A DNA stretch of 64,000 nt from a virus: the IMG/VR virus record IMGVR_UViG_3300008267_000005, positions 1 to 64,000 of that record. One strand, 5' to 3'. The notes below the pieces were generated by a model. The model was not told the DNA's origin. It made no database searches and saw only the letters and a list, made by a program, of their open reading frames with translations. Below are positions 29,236-38,743 of the stretch, piece by piece; positions within the stretch are counted from its first letter, which is position 1; every line of letters begins with the position of its first letter. The position numbers and the translations under genes are program-made.

Positions 29236-30009
29236 ATGAAGCATATTAAATCATTAGACCAATTCACTATAAACGAACAACTATTCGGATCTGATATTCT
29301 GAAATTTGCAAAGTTGCTTAATTTTTCTTTTGAGGAAGAGGGTGAGAAAGAACCAAATCTTTTGAATGCAGACAATCCTTCAGGTCAAGGAAGTCCAAGA
29401 GTACAAATACAAAAGATCCAAGCTAGTGAAATGGATGGATATGGAGCGACTGTTGGAATAACTGATAAAAGTGAGAATGGAAATATAAAGCAACCAACTT
29501 CGGGTCCAATTGGTAACATAGTTAATTCTGCTTATGCTAATTTGAATGTTCCCACCAGAAAAATTCCAGGAACTGATGGAGGAAATTTAGGTTGTGCTGC
29601 TGCAGTATCTATGATTTTTTACAGAGCAACAGGTTATGCAATAGCAGGAAGTGGAGCTATCACTTTAGGAACTTCGAGCATGTGGGAACACTTTTCTAAA
29701 GAATCCGAAAAACCTGGATCAGTATGGAAGAAAATTACTAACTGGAAAACAGAATCCCAACCAGGTGATATCATCCTAACATCCAGAGGAACAAGACCGG
29801 GTCACGTTGGTGTTGTGGTTGACGGAGGCAATATAATTTCAAACTCATCAGGAGGATTCCAAGGAGATAAGAAAGGTCAAATTGAGCTTAATTACAACCT
29901 CAATTCTTGGGACAACGTGGCCCAAAGAAATCCTTCAAAGACTGCTTCATTTAGATATGTAGGACCATATAAAGCCACTTGGGACTCACAACAAGGTGTT
30001 ATTGCTTAA
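29236..30009 (+). CDS. tagged CHAP/NlpC-type cysteine hydrolase
   Basis: The product is 257 aa. The tag MKHIKSLDQFTINEQLFGSD (site INE|Q) is almost the same as that of the preceding protein. Linker at about 35-90. Catalytic domain at about 92-250: GGNLGCAAAVSMIF with nucleophile Cys120, and RPGHVGVVVDGG with His190, as in CHAP or NlpC/P60 amidases that cut peptidoglycan peptides. It lacks a signal peptide. The tag implies packaging in the virion, so it may help cell-wall penetration at the start of infection rather than lysis. Confidence 0.85.
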   Translation: MKHIKSLDQFTINEQLFGSDILKFAKLLNFSFEEEGEKEPNLLNADNPSGQGSPRVQIQKIQASEMDGYGATVGITDKSENGNIKQPTSGPIGNIVNSAYANLNVPTRKIPGTDGGNLGCAAAVSMIFYRATGYAIAGSGAITLGTSSMWEHFSKESEKPGSVWKKITNWKTESQPGDIILTSRGTRPGHVGVVVDGGNIISNSSGGFQGDKKGQIELNYNLNSWDNVAQRNPSKTASFRYVGPYKATWDSQQGVIA

Positions 30010-30079
30010 AACTTTCATTGAGTAAATTTTTTTAATTTGTCCGAAACTTCTAGATTTGCTTTGATTTAATACTTAAAAA

Positions 30080-30292
30080 ATGGAAAAATCTATTCAAGTT
30101 AAAGACAATTTTAGGAAGAATCCAGATAGCCTTATACCTGGAGGATCAACTGTAGAAACCATCTCTTCTGAAGGATTAAGACTGGTTTACGACAAAATAA
30201 AAAATCCATCAGCTTACATCCAAAGAATAATCAAGGATGAAAAGATAGTCAAAATCTTTGTTGATGAAGAACTAGTTTGGGAAAAAGAATAA
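30080..30292 (+). CDS. small hypothetical protein, 70 aa
   Basis: MEKSIQVKDNFRKNPDSLIP, then IKNPSAYIQRIIKDEKIVKI and an ending VDEELVWEKE. The N-P-x-A-Y-I-x-x-I pattern is reminiscent of small phage proteins of unknown role. First of four closely spaced rightward genes 30080-31440. Confidence 0.72.
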   Translation: MEKSIQVKDNFRKNPDSLIPGGSTVETISSEGLRLVYDKIKNPSAYIQRIIKDEKIVKIFVDEELVWEKE

Positions 30293-30303
30293 TTTAAAGC
30301 TTT

Positions 30304-30636
30304 ATGAAATTTTTCAGTGCTTTCAGGACTTTCGTAGTTGCTATGCTTGTACTTGCAACTTCATCGGTTCTAATCAGTTTTTTCTTTCCCTCTGGAAAAA
30401 ACGAAGCTCAAGAATCTAAAAAGAGGAATGACATAGAACAAACTATAGAAAACGCTTGGTTCCCTATTCCTGTCACCGAAGTTGAGATGCAGGATAGGGG
30501 TTCCGAATATAAATATTGGGTTGTTTTGGAGAACGGACTTGGGTTTTACACAGACGAAAAAATAGAAATTGGAGAACCAGGAGCTTGGATAAATGGAGAA
30601 GATTCCATTATTTTTAGCAAATCACAGAAAAATTAA
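30304..30636 (+). CDS. single-span membrane protein, 110 aa
   Basis: One N-terminal span at about 9-28, then a soluble domain with WFPIPVTEVEMQDRGSEYKY and a beta-rich end, probably facing the periplasm. Not recognised. It overlaps the next gene by 44 nt in a different frame. Confidence 0.72.
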   Translation: MKFFSAFRTFVVAMLVLATSSVLISFFFPSGKNEAQESKKRNDIEQTIENAWFPIPVTEVEMQDRGSEYKYWVVLENGLGFYTDEKIEIGEPGAWINGEDSIIFSKSQKN

Positions 30637-30919
30637 ATTGATTCCCCTCGATAATTTACCCAAAGCAGAAGATTGGAATGCGTCAGGAAAAGATGGATGC
30701 GTTCATGTGGTCATCAGTGAAAAAATAAATATAGAGGGTAGTAAATTAAAATTCTTAGGTAAAGATCGTGAACCTCTAATTGAAATGAAACTGAATTATA
30801 GAGAAGTTCATATCTGTATGCAGATAGGAAATCCGTTATTTGTCGAATTACACACGAAAGGTGGTGTTTCAGTTAGGTATGTCACTGGTTCAGGTCAAGA
30901 CTTCTATAAAAAGATTTAA
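30593..30919 (+). CDS. hypothetical protein, 108 aa
   Basis: Soluble, with a beta-rich central region (GCVHVVISEKINIEGSKLKF, REVHICMQIG). The start lies 44 nt inside the upstream gene; an internal ATG further down is possible, so the N-terminus is uncertain. Not recognised. Confidence 0.65.
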   Translation: MEKIPLFLANHRKIKLIPLDNLPKAEDWNASGKDGCVHVVISEKINIEGSKLKFLGKDREPLIEMKLNYREVHICMQIGNPLFVELHTKGGVSVRYVTGSGQDFYKKI

Positions 30920-30927
30920 ATTTATTT

Positions 30928-31440
30928 ATGAAATATTTTGCAGGAATAGGTTCTAGAGAAACCCCAAATGGAGTCAAGCCAATGATTGAGGAGGTTTGCT
31001 CGATGCTCCATAAAAATAATTTTACACTAAGATCTGGAGGTGCCCCTGGGGCTGATCTAATGTTTGAATCATTATTTAAAGGGGAGAAAGAAATTTATCT
31101 ACCCTGGAAAGGATTCAATCAAAATATTTCAGATCTTTTCTTAGATATCTTTGAACCAAAAATAGTTTTAGAAGCTAGAGAGTTGGCAAAAAAACACCAC
31201 CCGAATTGGACAGGACTATCAGGATCTGCTAAGGATTTAATGACAAGGAATAGCTTTCAAGTATTAGGTCAAGATCTCTCTACCCCAGTAGATTTTATAG
31301 TTTGCTGGACACAAGGGGGATTAATAAAAGGCGGCACTGGACAAGCCATGAGGATAGCCAAAAATTTAGGAATACCTATTTTCAATTTATATGATAAGGA
31401 ATGCTTACATAAATTGAGAATTTTTCTCAGTTCTATTTAA
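30928..31440 (+). CDS. SLOG/DprA-like Rossmann-fold protein
   Basis: The product is 170 aa. MKYFAGIGSRETP at the start and LRSGGAPGADLMFESLF near 34-50 give the nucleotide-binding SLOG signature (DprA/LOG/YspA-like), with the later block FIVCWTQGGLIKGGTGQAMR closing the site. Such small proteins are common in phages and are thought to bind nucleotide ligands or DNA; the role is not established. There is no DNA-binding extension as in true DprA. Confidence 0.82.
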   Translation: MKYFAGIGSRETPNGVKPMIEEVCSMLHKNNFTLRSGGAPGADLMFESLFKGEKEIYLPWKGFNQNISDLFLDIFEPKIVLEARELAKKHHPNWTGLSGSAKDLMTRNSFQVLGQDLSTPVDFIVCWTQGGLIKGGTGQAMRIAKNLGIPIFNLYDKECLHKLRIFLSSI

Positions 31441-31474
31441 TTGTCAAGAAACTATGTTCCCAGTTTTCTTCTAT

Positions 31475-31482
31475 GATATATA
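31475..31482 (+). promoter_or_regulatory. GATATATA late-type motif
   Basis: GATATATA, 15 nt before the ATG at 31498. Confidence 0.5.
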
Positions 31483-31497
31483 GAAGAAAAAGTCTTA

Positions 31498-34400
31498 ATG
31501 TCGGATAGAAAATTTATCTCCGTATGTTCAAGCTCAACTGGTGCAACAGGACAAATTCCTATTTACGATCCAGTTAATGATATCTTCACCTACGGAAGTG
31601 CTTCTGGCGGATCAGGGGCATCGCCTGGAGGGGTCACTGGATCTTTTCAGATTAATGATGGAAGTGGGGGATTAAGCGGAATAGGGGTTTACAATCAAGC
31701 GTGCGGTAACATATTTATCCCCGACCAAACCGGGACTGGAGCAAGAAATATTGTAATAGGAGAAGGGGCAGGAACAGGATTATGTGGATCTAGTTGCAAT
31801 AATATCTTTGTTGGAGCATCAGCTGGTGCTCTCACGACTACTGGATGTAGCAACGTTTATATTGGTAATCTTTCCGGATGCGTTACTACAACAGGAACTT
31901 CCAATGTGTTTATTGGTGAATGTAGTGGCGCGCTAAACACTCAGGGAAGAAACGTGTTTATAGGGGCAGAAGCTGGAAAATCAGCATGCAACATTACAGG
32001 AGGAGTTCTTATAGGATATCAGGCAGGAGCTAATTTAACCGGAGCAGACTCCTGTGGTAATATCATGATAGGATATGAAGCTGGATCTGGAGCAACTTCT
32101 GGTTGTCAAAACGTTTTTATAGGATATCAAGCAGGAAATAAAAACCGATGTCACAATAATATTTTTATAGGACCCTGTTCTGGATTTTCAAGCTCTTCAG
32201 GATGCGGTAATATTTTTCTAGGAAGTTGTTCAGGGCTAAACGTCAGTACTGGGCAAAAAAATATATTCATCGGCGAATGTAGTGGAGCTGGTCACACTAC
32301 TCTGTCGGGCAATATCTTTATTGGAGTTTGTGCAGGACTTGAAAGTACTGTAGGCGCTGATACAATAGCAATTGGTAGGCTTGCTGGATGTGTAAATTGC
32401 GGGACTGATAACATTTTTTTAGGAAATTTTGCTGGGTCCAAAAACACAACTGGAAGCTGTAATATAGCAATAGGCGTATCGTCTCAACTGTGCGGCACTA
32501 GAGGAACCGATAATATCTCAATTGGACTATGTAACTCTGCCCGAAACCAAACAGGGACAAATAATATTTCATTAGGACAATGTGGCTCCTTTTGCAATTT
32601 AGGCTCAGATAATATTTCAATTGGCCAATGCTCGTTATTAACAAACAGGCTAGCTTCTTGTAACATTGCAATTGGAGCCTGCGGGCTTCTAAACAATACA
32701 ACAGGGGCTTGTAACATTTCAATTGGAACCTGCACGCTCCTAACCAATACATTTGGGTCTAATAACCTAGCAATAGGCATTTTAGCTGGTAGATGTAATG
32801 CCACTGGTTCTTTTAACCTTTTTATCGGTAATTGTTCGGCTTTTTCAGCCACAGGATCAACAGGATCTATTATAATAGGACATCTTGCTGCTACTGCTAT
32901 GACGACAGGATCCAACAATCTCATTATAGGAAATTGTGCTGCTACTGGTATGACGACAGGATCCAAAAATATTATTTTAGGAGCTTCTGGAGGAGTAGCT
33001 GGAAATTTCACAGGAGGAACTTGTAATATCATCATCAGTAATTCAACAAGAGTTCCTTCTGGTTGTGGAAATGTTTTGCTCAACCCACAGTTTAGCGATG
33101 TTGTTTTAGCTTTTGCTGATCAGATAAACAGTACAATAGCAATTGGAGAGGTTGGTATATGTGCAACAGGATGTGGTATAACAATCGGAAAAACAAATGG
33201 AAAAAATACTCCTAGTACATGCGAATACATTTCGATTGGATATAATGTTGGAGTCGGTGGCTCTGGAACTAGTCCCATAAATATAGGAAGTTTGATTCAG
33301 GGGGGAGGAGGTTCCTACGATTCTTCTTCGACAATTGCGATAGGAAGATGTATTGTAATGCACAATTGTTTCGTATGTAACACTGGCAATATATTTTTAG
33401 GTACTTGTATTGCAGCAACCTCTCCAGGTGGTTCTAGCTGTCAAAGTTATGTTGCTTGTAATGTGGTTTTAGGAAATTTGGCAGGGCAAAGGCTTGATTG
33501 TAGCTGCGATATGGTACTTATAGGAAGAAATTCAGGTAATTGTACACTTTGTTCCAATGGAAGCGTAATGATTGGTGCATATGCTGGATCTCTAAATACA
33601 ACAGGTGCATGTAATACATTCGTTGGAGCAAGTGGTGGTGGTAAAAACACTACTGGTGGATCCAATACATTCATAGGTTTCAACAGCGGAGCATGTAATA
33701 CAACTGGCTCATCTAATACATTTTTGGGAATATGCTCGGGATTCACGAATACTTTTGGAGGAAATAATACTTTTTTAGGCACATTAGCAGGTAGATTCAG
33801 TACAACTGGATCACAAAATACCTTTGTTGGTTACTTGTCCGGTATGTGTAATACTACTGGTGGTTGTTCAACTTTCATAGGAACCTGTGCAGGACATCTT
33901 AACACAACTGGTGATTCAAACGTCTTTGTAGGTTTTGAATCTGGTTATTGTAACACTACAGGAGCTCGTAATACATATGTAGGATACCAGGCGGGTTGTT
34001 TGGGTTCAGAATCTGCATTACAAACTGCAATAGGTTACCAAGCCGGAAAAAATTCAACGGGAACAAGATGTAGTGTTTTTGTTGGAGCTTGTGCAGGGAC
34101 TAACGAAACAACTCCAGCATGTTCAAATGTTTATATTGGAACATGTTCAGGTGGTTTAAATACGACAGGAGGTGGAAATACTTTTTTAGGAAATGGTGCG
34201 GGGTATAATAACACATGTGGAAACGATAATATTTTTCTTGGAAACAAAGCAGCACAAGCCAATACTACAGGATCAAATAATATTGCAATTGGATCTTGTT
34301 CTTATTTTTGCGGCACTATTGGAACAAATAATACTATTCTAGGATTCTGTAGTGGATTTTCAAACACAACAGGATCTTGTAACGTTTACTTAGGAACATG

Positions 34401-35163
34401 TGCAGGAGACGCAAATACGATTGGTTGTAAAAACGTGTTTGTAGGAGCAGATTCTGGAGGGGCAAATACTACTGGTTATCACAACACATATGTTGGATTC
34501 CAAAGTGGATACTGCAACTCTACTGGTTCTGAAAACACCTACATTGGTTACCAAGCAGGTTACAATACAATTCCTGCGATAGGTAAACCTTCACATTATA
34601 ATACATTTGTTGGTTCGCAAGCTGGATTTTGTAACACTTGTGGAGACGAAAACATATTTTTAGGTTACAGAGCTGGATATTTGAATACAACCGGTTCTAA
34701 TAATATTTTTATAGGCAATTGTAATGCTTGTAGTAACACCATAGGAGTTAATAATACTTTTGTAGGTGACCAAGCTGGATTACGAAATACAACAGGAGGC
34801 TTCAATTCGTTTTATGGTAGTAATGCAGGTTCGTGCAACACCTTGGGTGAATATAATACTTTTCTTGGAAGGTCAGCAGGTTGTTCTGTTACTACAGGTT
34901 GCAACAACGTAGCTATTGGAGCACTATCTGTCGATGGAACTTTAACAACTGGGTGTAATAATATTATTATAGGATATGGCGCTGATTCTACTACAAATAA
35001 CGTTTGTAACAGTATCATAATAGGAGTTGGTGCAACAGGAGTTAGCTCTACACTTTCCTTGGGATCTTCTTCTTCGCCTCTCCTTCTTACAACTTCGTCA
35101 GCTGCAACCTGTGCATTATGTGCTTATATAAATGGAACAGCTTACAAAATATTATTGGCCTAA
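31498..35163 (+). CDS. giant Cys-rich 17-residue-repeat protein, fibre candidate
   Basis: The product is 1221 aa. Residues 1-65 form a short non-repeat head (TGATGQIPIYDPVNDIFTYG). From about 85 to 1190 the chain is built of repeats of about 17 residues with the core NTTGxxNTFxGxxAGxC, interrupted near 520-660 by a degenerate stretch. A short C-terminal cap (AATCALCAYINGTAYKILLA) ends it. Repeats of this kind form left-handed beta-rolls or solenoids in trimeric adhesin heads and phage tail fibres. Unusually it has about 77 Cys, often before or after Gly in the same repeat slot. It has no signal peptide, so it is probably a virion fibre. A GT9-like gene follows. Confidence 0.88.
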   Translation: MSDRKFISVCSSSTGATGQIPIYDPVNDIFTYGSASGGSGASPGGVTGSFQINDGSGGLSGIGVYNQACGNIFIPDQTGTGARNIVIGEGAGTGLCGSSCNNIFVGASAGALTTTGCSNVYIGNLSGCVTTTGTSNVFIGECSGALNTQGRNVFIGAEAGKSACNITGGVLIGYQAGANLTGADSCGNIMIGYEAGSGATSGCQNVFIGYQAGNKNRCHNNIFIGPCSGFSSSSGCGNIFLGSCSGLNVSTGQKNIFIGECSGAGHTTLSGNIFIGVCAGLESTVGADTIAIGRLAGCVNCGTDNIFLGNFAGSKNTTGSCNIAIGVSSQLCGTRGTDNISIGLCNSARNQTGTNNISLGQCGSFCNLGSDNISIGQCSLLTNRLASCNIAIGACGLLNNTTGACNISIGTCTLLTNTFGSNNLAIGILAGRCNATGSFNLFIGNCSAFSATGSTGSIIIGHLAATAMTTGSNNLIIGNCAATGMTTGSKNIILGASGGVAGNFTGGTCNIIISNSTRVPSGCGNVLLNPQFSDVVLAFADQINSTIAIGEVGICATGCGITIGKTNGKNTPSTCEYISIGYNVGVGGSGTSPINIGSLIQGGGGSYDSSSTIAIGRCIVMHNCFVCNTGNIFLGTCIAATSPGGSSCQSYVACNVVLGNLAGQRLDCSCDMVLIGRNSGNCTLCSNGSVMIGAYAGSLNTTGACNTFVGASGGGKNTTGGSNTFIGFNSGACNTTGSSNTFLGICSGFTNTFGGNNTFLGTLAGRFSTTGSQNTFVGYLSGMCNTTGGCSTFIGTCAGHLNTTGDSNVFVGFESGYCNTTGARNTYVGYQAGCLGSESALQTAIGYQAGKNSTGTRCSVFVGACAGTNETTPACSNVYIGTCSGGLNTTGGGNTFLGNGAGYNNTCGNDNIFLGNKAAQANTTGSNNIAIGSCSYFCGTIGTNNTILGFCSGFSNTTGSCNVYLGTCAGDANTIGCKNVFVGADSGGANTTGYHNTYVGFQSGYCNSTGSENTYIGYQAGYNTIPAIGKPSHYNTFVGSQAGFCNTCGDENIFLGYRAGYLNTTGSNNIFIGNCNACSNTIGVNNTFVGDQAGLRNTTGGFNSFYGSNAGSCNTLGEYNTFLGRSAGCSVTTGCNNVAIGALSVDGTLTTGCNNIIIGYGADSTTNNVCNSIIIGVGATGVSSTLSLGSSSSPLLLTTSSAATCALCAYINGTAYKILLA
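31780..35050 (+). repeat. coding repeats of about 51 bp
   Basis: About sixty imperfect 51-bp units encoding NTTG..NTF.G..AG. Third positions vary widely between units, so the repeat is kept at protein level rather than by recent duplication. Confidence 0.75.
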
Positions 35164-35210
35164 TCTTAGAAACAATGTCATTTTATCTTCTATAATTTAG
35201 AAAGATAAAA

Positions 35211-36269
35211 ATGAAATACGTTGTTTTTCAAATCTCAGGAGGAATAGGTAAAAATGTCATAGCAACAGCAGTTGTTCGTGCTATGAACTTTAAATATCCT
35301 GATAGAAAAATTGTAATACTTACAGCTCATCCAGATATTTGGATTAACAATCCAAGGGTTCATAGAGTTATTCAATTTGGACAAACTGCTTATTTTTACG
35401 ATGATTATGTCAAAGATAAAGACACATTGATCTTCACACATGATCCTTACGGAAGTACTGAAGCAATTTATAGAAAAAAACATCTAGTTGATGTCTGGTG
35501 CGATTTATATGGAATCGATTCTCTAGGTACAACCCCCGAACTTTACTTTACCCATCTCGAAAGAGATCAAGTAGAAGTGCTGCTCAATAAAACAAAACCA
35601 ATTTTACTCATCCAACCATTTGGTGGTGCACAAACCAACAACAAATATTCCTGGGCAAGGGATATTCCTCCATACTTAGCTCAAAGAATAGCTGATGAAT
35701 TCAAGAATGATTATAGAGTTATTCAGATTAAGAGAGAGGATCAAATGGGATTAAATGGTGTAGATTATCTTTCACATGGCCCAAGAGTGTTAGCTTTAGC
35801 TCTTATGTTCAGCGATAAAAGAATTTTCATAGATTCATATATGCAACACGCTGCAGCTGCTTTAGGCTTGCCATCGTACGTTTTTTGGATAGGTAATTCA
35901 CCAACAGTGTTTGGCTATGATATTCACAAAAACATCACATCACAATTTGAAATCGGAAGCACCAGAAATAGTCTCTACGATCCATTCGACATAACTGGCG
36001 ATGCAATTCAAGTTGCAACACCTCCTGGTAATTTGTTTGACCACACGTATGTCTTGAATATCTTAAAAGGAGATGATTTAAGTAATCCAATATTTTCACC
36101 AAGAGAAACTATAACTAAGGTGGAATCTGTTGTTCCAAAAGCTCCTTCCATTTCTATCCCTGATATCTCTGATATAATCCCTGGTATTCAACTTGGAGAA
36201 TTTGTAGATGTTACCAACTCGCCAAAAGAAGAAAAAGTAGAAAAGACTGACAAGAAGTCTAAGAAGTAA
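35211..36269 (+). CDS. GT9/heptosyltransferase-like glycosyltransferase
   Basis: The product is 352 aa. GT-B type start ISGGIGKNVIATAVVRAM at about 8-25, then KIVILTAHPDIW, and in the C-terminal half LIQPFGGAQTNNKYSWARDI and FIDSYMQHAAAALGLPSYVF, where the H-A-A-A-A-LG block is the sugar-nucleotide site of GT9 (ADP-heptose:LPS heptosyltransferase) enzymes. The last 45 residues are a charged, Lys/Glu-rich tail absent from the family. It follows the fibre-like gene by 47 bp, which suggests glycosylation of that protein or of the host surface; inference. Confidence 0.82.
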   Translation: MKYVVFQISGGIGKNVIATAVVRAMNFKYPDRKIVILTAHPDIWINNPRVHRVIQFGQTAYFYDDYVKDKDTLIFTHDPYGSTEAIYRKKHLVDVWCDLYGIDSLGTTPELYFTHLERDQVEVLLNKTKPILLIQPFGGAQTNNKYSWARDIPPYLAQRIADEFKNDYRVIQIKREDQMGLNGVDYLSHGPRVLALALMFSDKRIFIDSYMQHAAAALGLPSYVFWIGNSPTVFGYDIHKNITSQFEIGSTRNSLYDPFDITGDAIQVATPPGNLFDHTYVLNILKGDDLSNPIFSPRETITKVESVVPKAPSISIPDISDIIPGIQLGEFVDVTNSPKEEKVEKTDKKSKK

Positions 36270-36275
36270 GTTTCT

Positions 36276-36283
36276 GATATATA
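36276..36283 (+). promoter_or_regulatory. GATATATA late-type motif with SD-like GGAGG
   Basis: GATATATA, then GGAGG directly before the ATG at 36289; one of the few genes here with a Shine-Dalgarno-like sequence. Confidence 0.5.
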
Positions 36284-36288
36284 GGAGG

Positions 36289-36927
36289 ATGAAAATTATC
36301 AAAAATTTCGTCCTCTTTGAACAAGGGACAAAAACTTTCAGTTTTGAAGAGCTTTCCGATCCTGCGAAGAAAAATGCCATTTCTAAAATACAAAAGGGAA
36401 TGGAAATGGGAGAATATGGAGCGGAGGATATTCCTTATTGGGTAGTGGATGATGATTATCTTTTTGAACCCACACACGAGGATTTATTTAGAATATTCGG
36501 CCCAAACTATGATAAAGATCTTGATGGATCTCCAATGATCGGTAATGAAAGGACTGGAATAAGTTTTGAGGTGGGAAGATACATTCACTGTGCAAAAGCT
36601 TTGGAAATCAACCACAATGAAATGTTTCTTGGATGGCTTGGAATTTCTCCTTTTTATTGGGAAGATCTTTATTACACTTTTAAAGATTCCGGTTCATATA
36701 CACAAATAGAATTTGAGATCGAAAACGAGGACGAGATGACCAAAGAAAGGGTTTCTAGAATAGACCACTATATAGGGGAAGCGGAAAAGAAATTCAAATC
36801 TCATATGATTTTCGTTTTAGATAGAATTTCAAGATCAATAGATTCTCAATACGAGACAGAAGAGGTTGAACAAAGAATTGAGTCAAACAACTACAAATTC
36901 GACGAAATGGGAAATCCAGTAGAATAA
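36289..36927 (+). CDS. tagged FEELSDxAKxxA-type phage protein
   Basis: The product is 212 aa. It begins MKIIKNFVLFEQGTKTFSFE: the tag MKxIKxFxxF merges with an LFE|Q site, followed by FEELSDPAKKNAISKIQ, the start of a widespread phage family (F-x-E-L-S-D-x-A-K-x-x-A) of unknown function. The centre carries GISFEVGRYIHCAKA in place of the family's sQGDGasF block. The C-terminus is acidic and helical. The combination of a head tag with this family is notable. Confidence 0.78.
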   Translation: MKIIKNFVLFEQGTKTFSFEELSDPAKKNAISKIQKGMEMGEYGAEDIPYWVVDDDYLFEPTHEDLFRIFGPNYDKDLDGSPMIGNERTGISFEVGRYIHCAKALEINHNEMFLGWLGISPFYWEDLYYTFKDSGSYTQIEFEIENEDEMTKERVSRIDHYIGEAEKKFKSHMIFVLDRISRSIDSQYETEEVEQRIESNNYKFDEMGNPVE

Positions 36928-36985
36928 ATTTCGAACCCAAACCACTCTTTTTCACTATAATTCTTACATTTATCCAAAAAAGAAA

Positions 36986-38401
36986 GTGGGCAAAAAAGAA
37001 ATTAGGCTATTTGATTCTTCAATGTTGAATGAGGATCAACAGCTAGCATTTGATCAATTGAAGGACTTTGTTGCAGGTTCTTCCAATGATATTTATGTAC
37101 TCAAGGGTTGGGCAGGAACTGGCAAAACATTTTGTGTGAGTCTTTTAGTCAAGTATGTTCTTGAAGCTCTTTATCCAAATAAAGCTTGGTATAAAATAGC
37201 AGTAACTGGTCCCACTAATAAATCTGTTAGGGTTATTAAGAAACAAACTGGTATCATTAACAACAGGATAGTGTTCACTACCGTCCACAAAATGCTTGGA
37301 CTGAAAGAGAGAATTACTTCAGATGGTAAGCAAGAGTTTGTAAACGACGGAGAATTCAGACCTCCAATTGCTTCAACAAAACTCTTAGTGATTGACGAGG
37401 TTTCAATGTTGAGCGACGATCTATTCCATGAGATCATAAAATATAGGGATAAAATCAAAATTATTTGTATGGGAGATCCTGCACAAATTCCTCCTGTGGG
37501 AAGACCTGATTGCATACCCTTCCGACCAGAACTTGCCCAGCTTTATGGAATTTGTACTGTTGAGCTTAAAAAAATAATGAGACAGAAAGAGGGTAATCCA
37601 ATTATCGATACCTCAATATTAATCAGGAGTGATCTTGAAAATCCAAGTATTGACACAGGGACACAAACCAAAATATCCGAAAGGGGAGAGGGCATCGAGT
37701 ACTTAAATCTAAACTCACCAGAAATAAAATCTAAGTTCCCTTCAATTCTGGATTCATACTTCAATTCCGACAGGTTTAAAGAAGATCCTGAATATGCAAA
37801 GATAATCGCTTGGAGGAACAAAACTGTTTCTACCATGAATAACCTAGCAAGGAAAGTTATTTATGGTGATAAATCATTAGAAGCAAAAATCTTGATTGGT
37901 GAAAAATTAATTGCTAATAATCCTGTTATAGAGAACAATGAAATCCTATTTAATACTAATGACGAATTCTCAGTTGTCAATTTCAAAGTTAAGGATTCTA
38001 AATTTAGCATAGAAGATCAATCAATTGTTCTTCAGTATTATGAAACAGGAGTTAGCTTTCTAAACGATGATGGAAAGGAACTAGTATTTTATATAGATAT
38101 CCTTCACGAATCAAGCGAAAGTGGGTTTCAGGTGATAGCAAACCATTTGAAAAAAACAGCAATAGAGAAAAAAGGGAAAGATAAATCGTGGATAAAGTAT
38201 TATGAATTTCTCAGAAGATTCGCAGACGTAAGTTACGCTTATGCAATCACTGCTCATAAATCCCAGGGAAGCACCTATCAAGCAGCTTTTGTTCTGGAAG
38301 ATGATATAGACGTCAACATCAATGTTGTTGAACGAAATCGGATAAAATACACAGCCTACACAAGGTCAAGTAACAAACTTTATGTTCTAAAAAGATTCTA
38401 G
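36986..38401 (+). CDS. Dda/RecD-like SF1B DNA helicase
   Basis: The product is 471 aa from GTG 36986 (ATG 37022 is an alternative that would keep all motifs). ATP-driven 5'-3' helicase of the Dda/RecD2 type. Visible: Q-motif LNEDQQLAF at 14-22, Walker A GWAGTGKTF at 41-49, TGPTNKSVR (motif Ia), LLVIDEVSML (Walker B, near 132), GDPAQIPPVG (motif III), and the UvrD_C_2 block YAITAHKSQGSTYQ near 417-430 (motif V), ending YTAYTRSSNKLYVL (motif VI). In T4, Dda helps start replication and strand exchange. Confidence 0.94.
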   Translation: MGKKEIRLFDSSMLNEDQQLAFDQLKDFVAGSSNDIYVLKGWAGTGKTFCVSLLVKYVLEALYPNKAWYKIAVTGPTNKSVRVIKKQTGIINNRIVFTTVHKMLGLKERITSDGKQEFVNDGEFRPPIASTKLLVIDEVSMLSDDLFHEIIKYRDKIKIICMGDPAQIPPVGRPDCIPFRPELAQLYGICTVELKKIMRQKEGNPIIDTSILIRSDLENPSIDTGTQTKISERGEGIEYLNLNSPEIKSKFPSILDSYFNSDRFKEDPEYAKIIAWRNKTVSTMNNLARKVIYGDKSLEAKILIGEKLIANNPVIENNEILFNTNDEFSVVNFKVKDSKFSIEDQSIVLQYYETGVSFLNDDGKELVFYIDILHESSESGFQVIANHLKKTAIEKKGKDKSWIKYYEFLRRFADVSYAYAITAHKSQGSTYQAAFVLEDDIDVNINVVERNRIKYTAYTRSSNKLYVLKRF

Positions 38402-38404
38402 CCT

Positions 38405-38740
38405 ATGTCAAAATTAGCATACACGATATTTTTAGCTATAGCAACAGCAAAGGATGTTGGTATCATATTGGGACTTGATGAAAATATTATAATCAGTTTC
38501 ATTTATCTTGTCCTCTTTTTTACTGTGGTGATAAAGCTAATTACAAACACTTTGCAGCCTTGGGTATGGACTCACGGTTTAACCATAGTGGGAATATCTG
38601 GATTGATTTTCCTTTTGCTTACACTTTGTGGTTTGAAAGATCCAATACTACAAAAATTAAACGCTGTTGTGTGCCTTTATGCCTGGATTAAATCGATGAA
38701 TTATCTTATCAACTATAGGGATGGATTTTCAGATATATAA
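38405..38740 (+). CDS. three-span membrane protein, 111 aa
   Basis: Spans at about 3-22, 28-46 and 54-73, then a short amphipathic end YAWIKSMNYLINYRDGFSDI. Not recognised. It is 3 bp behind the helicase gene and probably co-transcribed with it. Confidence 0.75.
   Translation: MSKLAYTIFLAIATAKDVGIILGLDENIIISFIYLVLFFTVVIKLITNTLQPWVWTHGLTIVGISGLIFLLLTLCGLKDPILQKLNAVVCLYAWIKSMNYLINYRDGFSDI
38732..38739 (+). promoter_or_regulatory. GATATATA late-type motif
   Basis: GATATATA, 4 nt before the ATG at 38744 and inside the last codons of the preceding gene. Confidence 0.5.
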
Positions 38741-38743
38741 GTT

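Noticed and set aside
32484-33083. Long open frame antisense to the repeat gene
   Set aside because: A shadow of the 51-bp coding repeats; the sense frame clearly has the conserved repeat pattern.
31780-35050. Regular repeats as a CRISPR array
   Set aside because: Units are contiguous coding repeats without spacers and keep an open frame over 3.6 kb; no cas genes.
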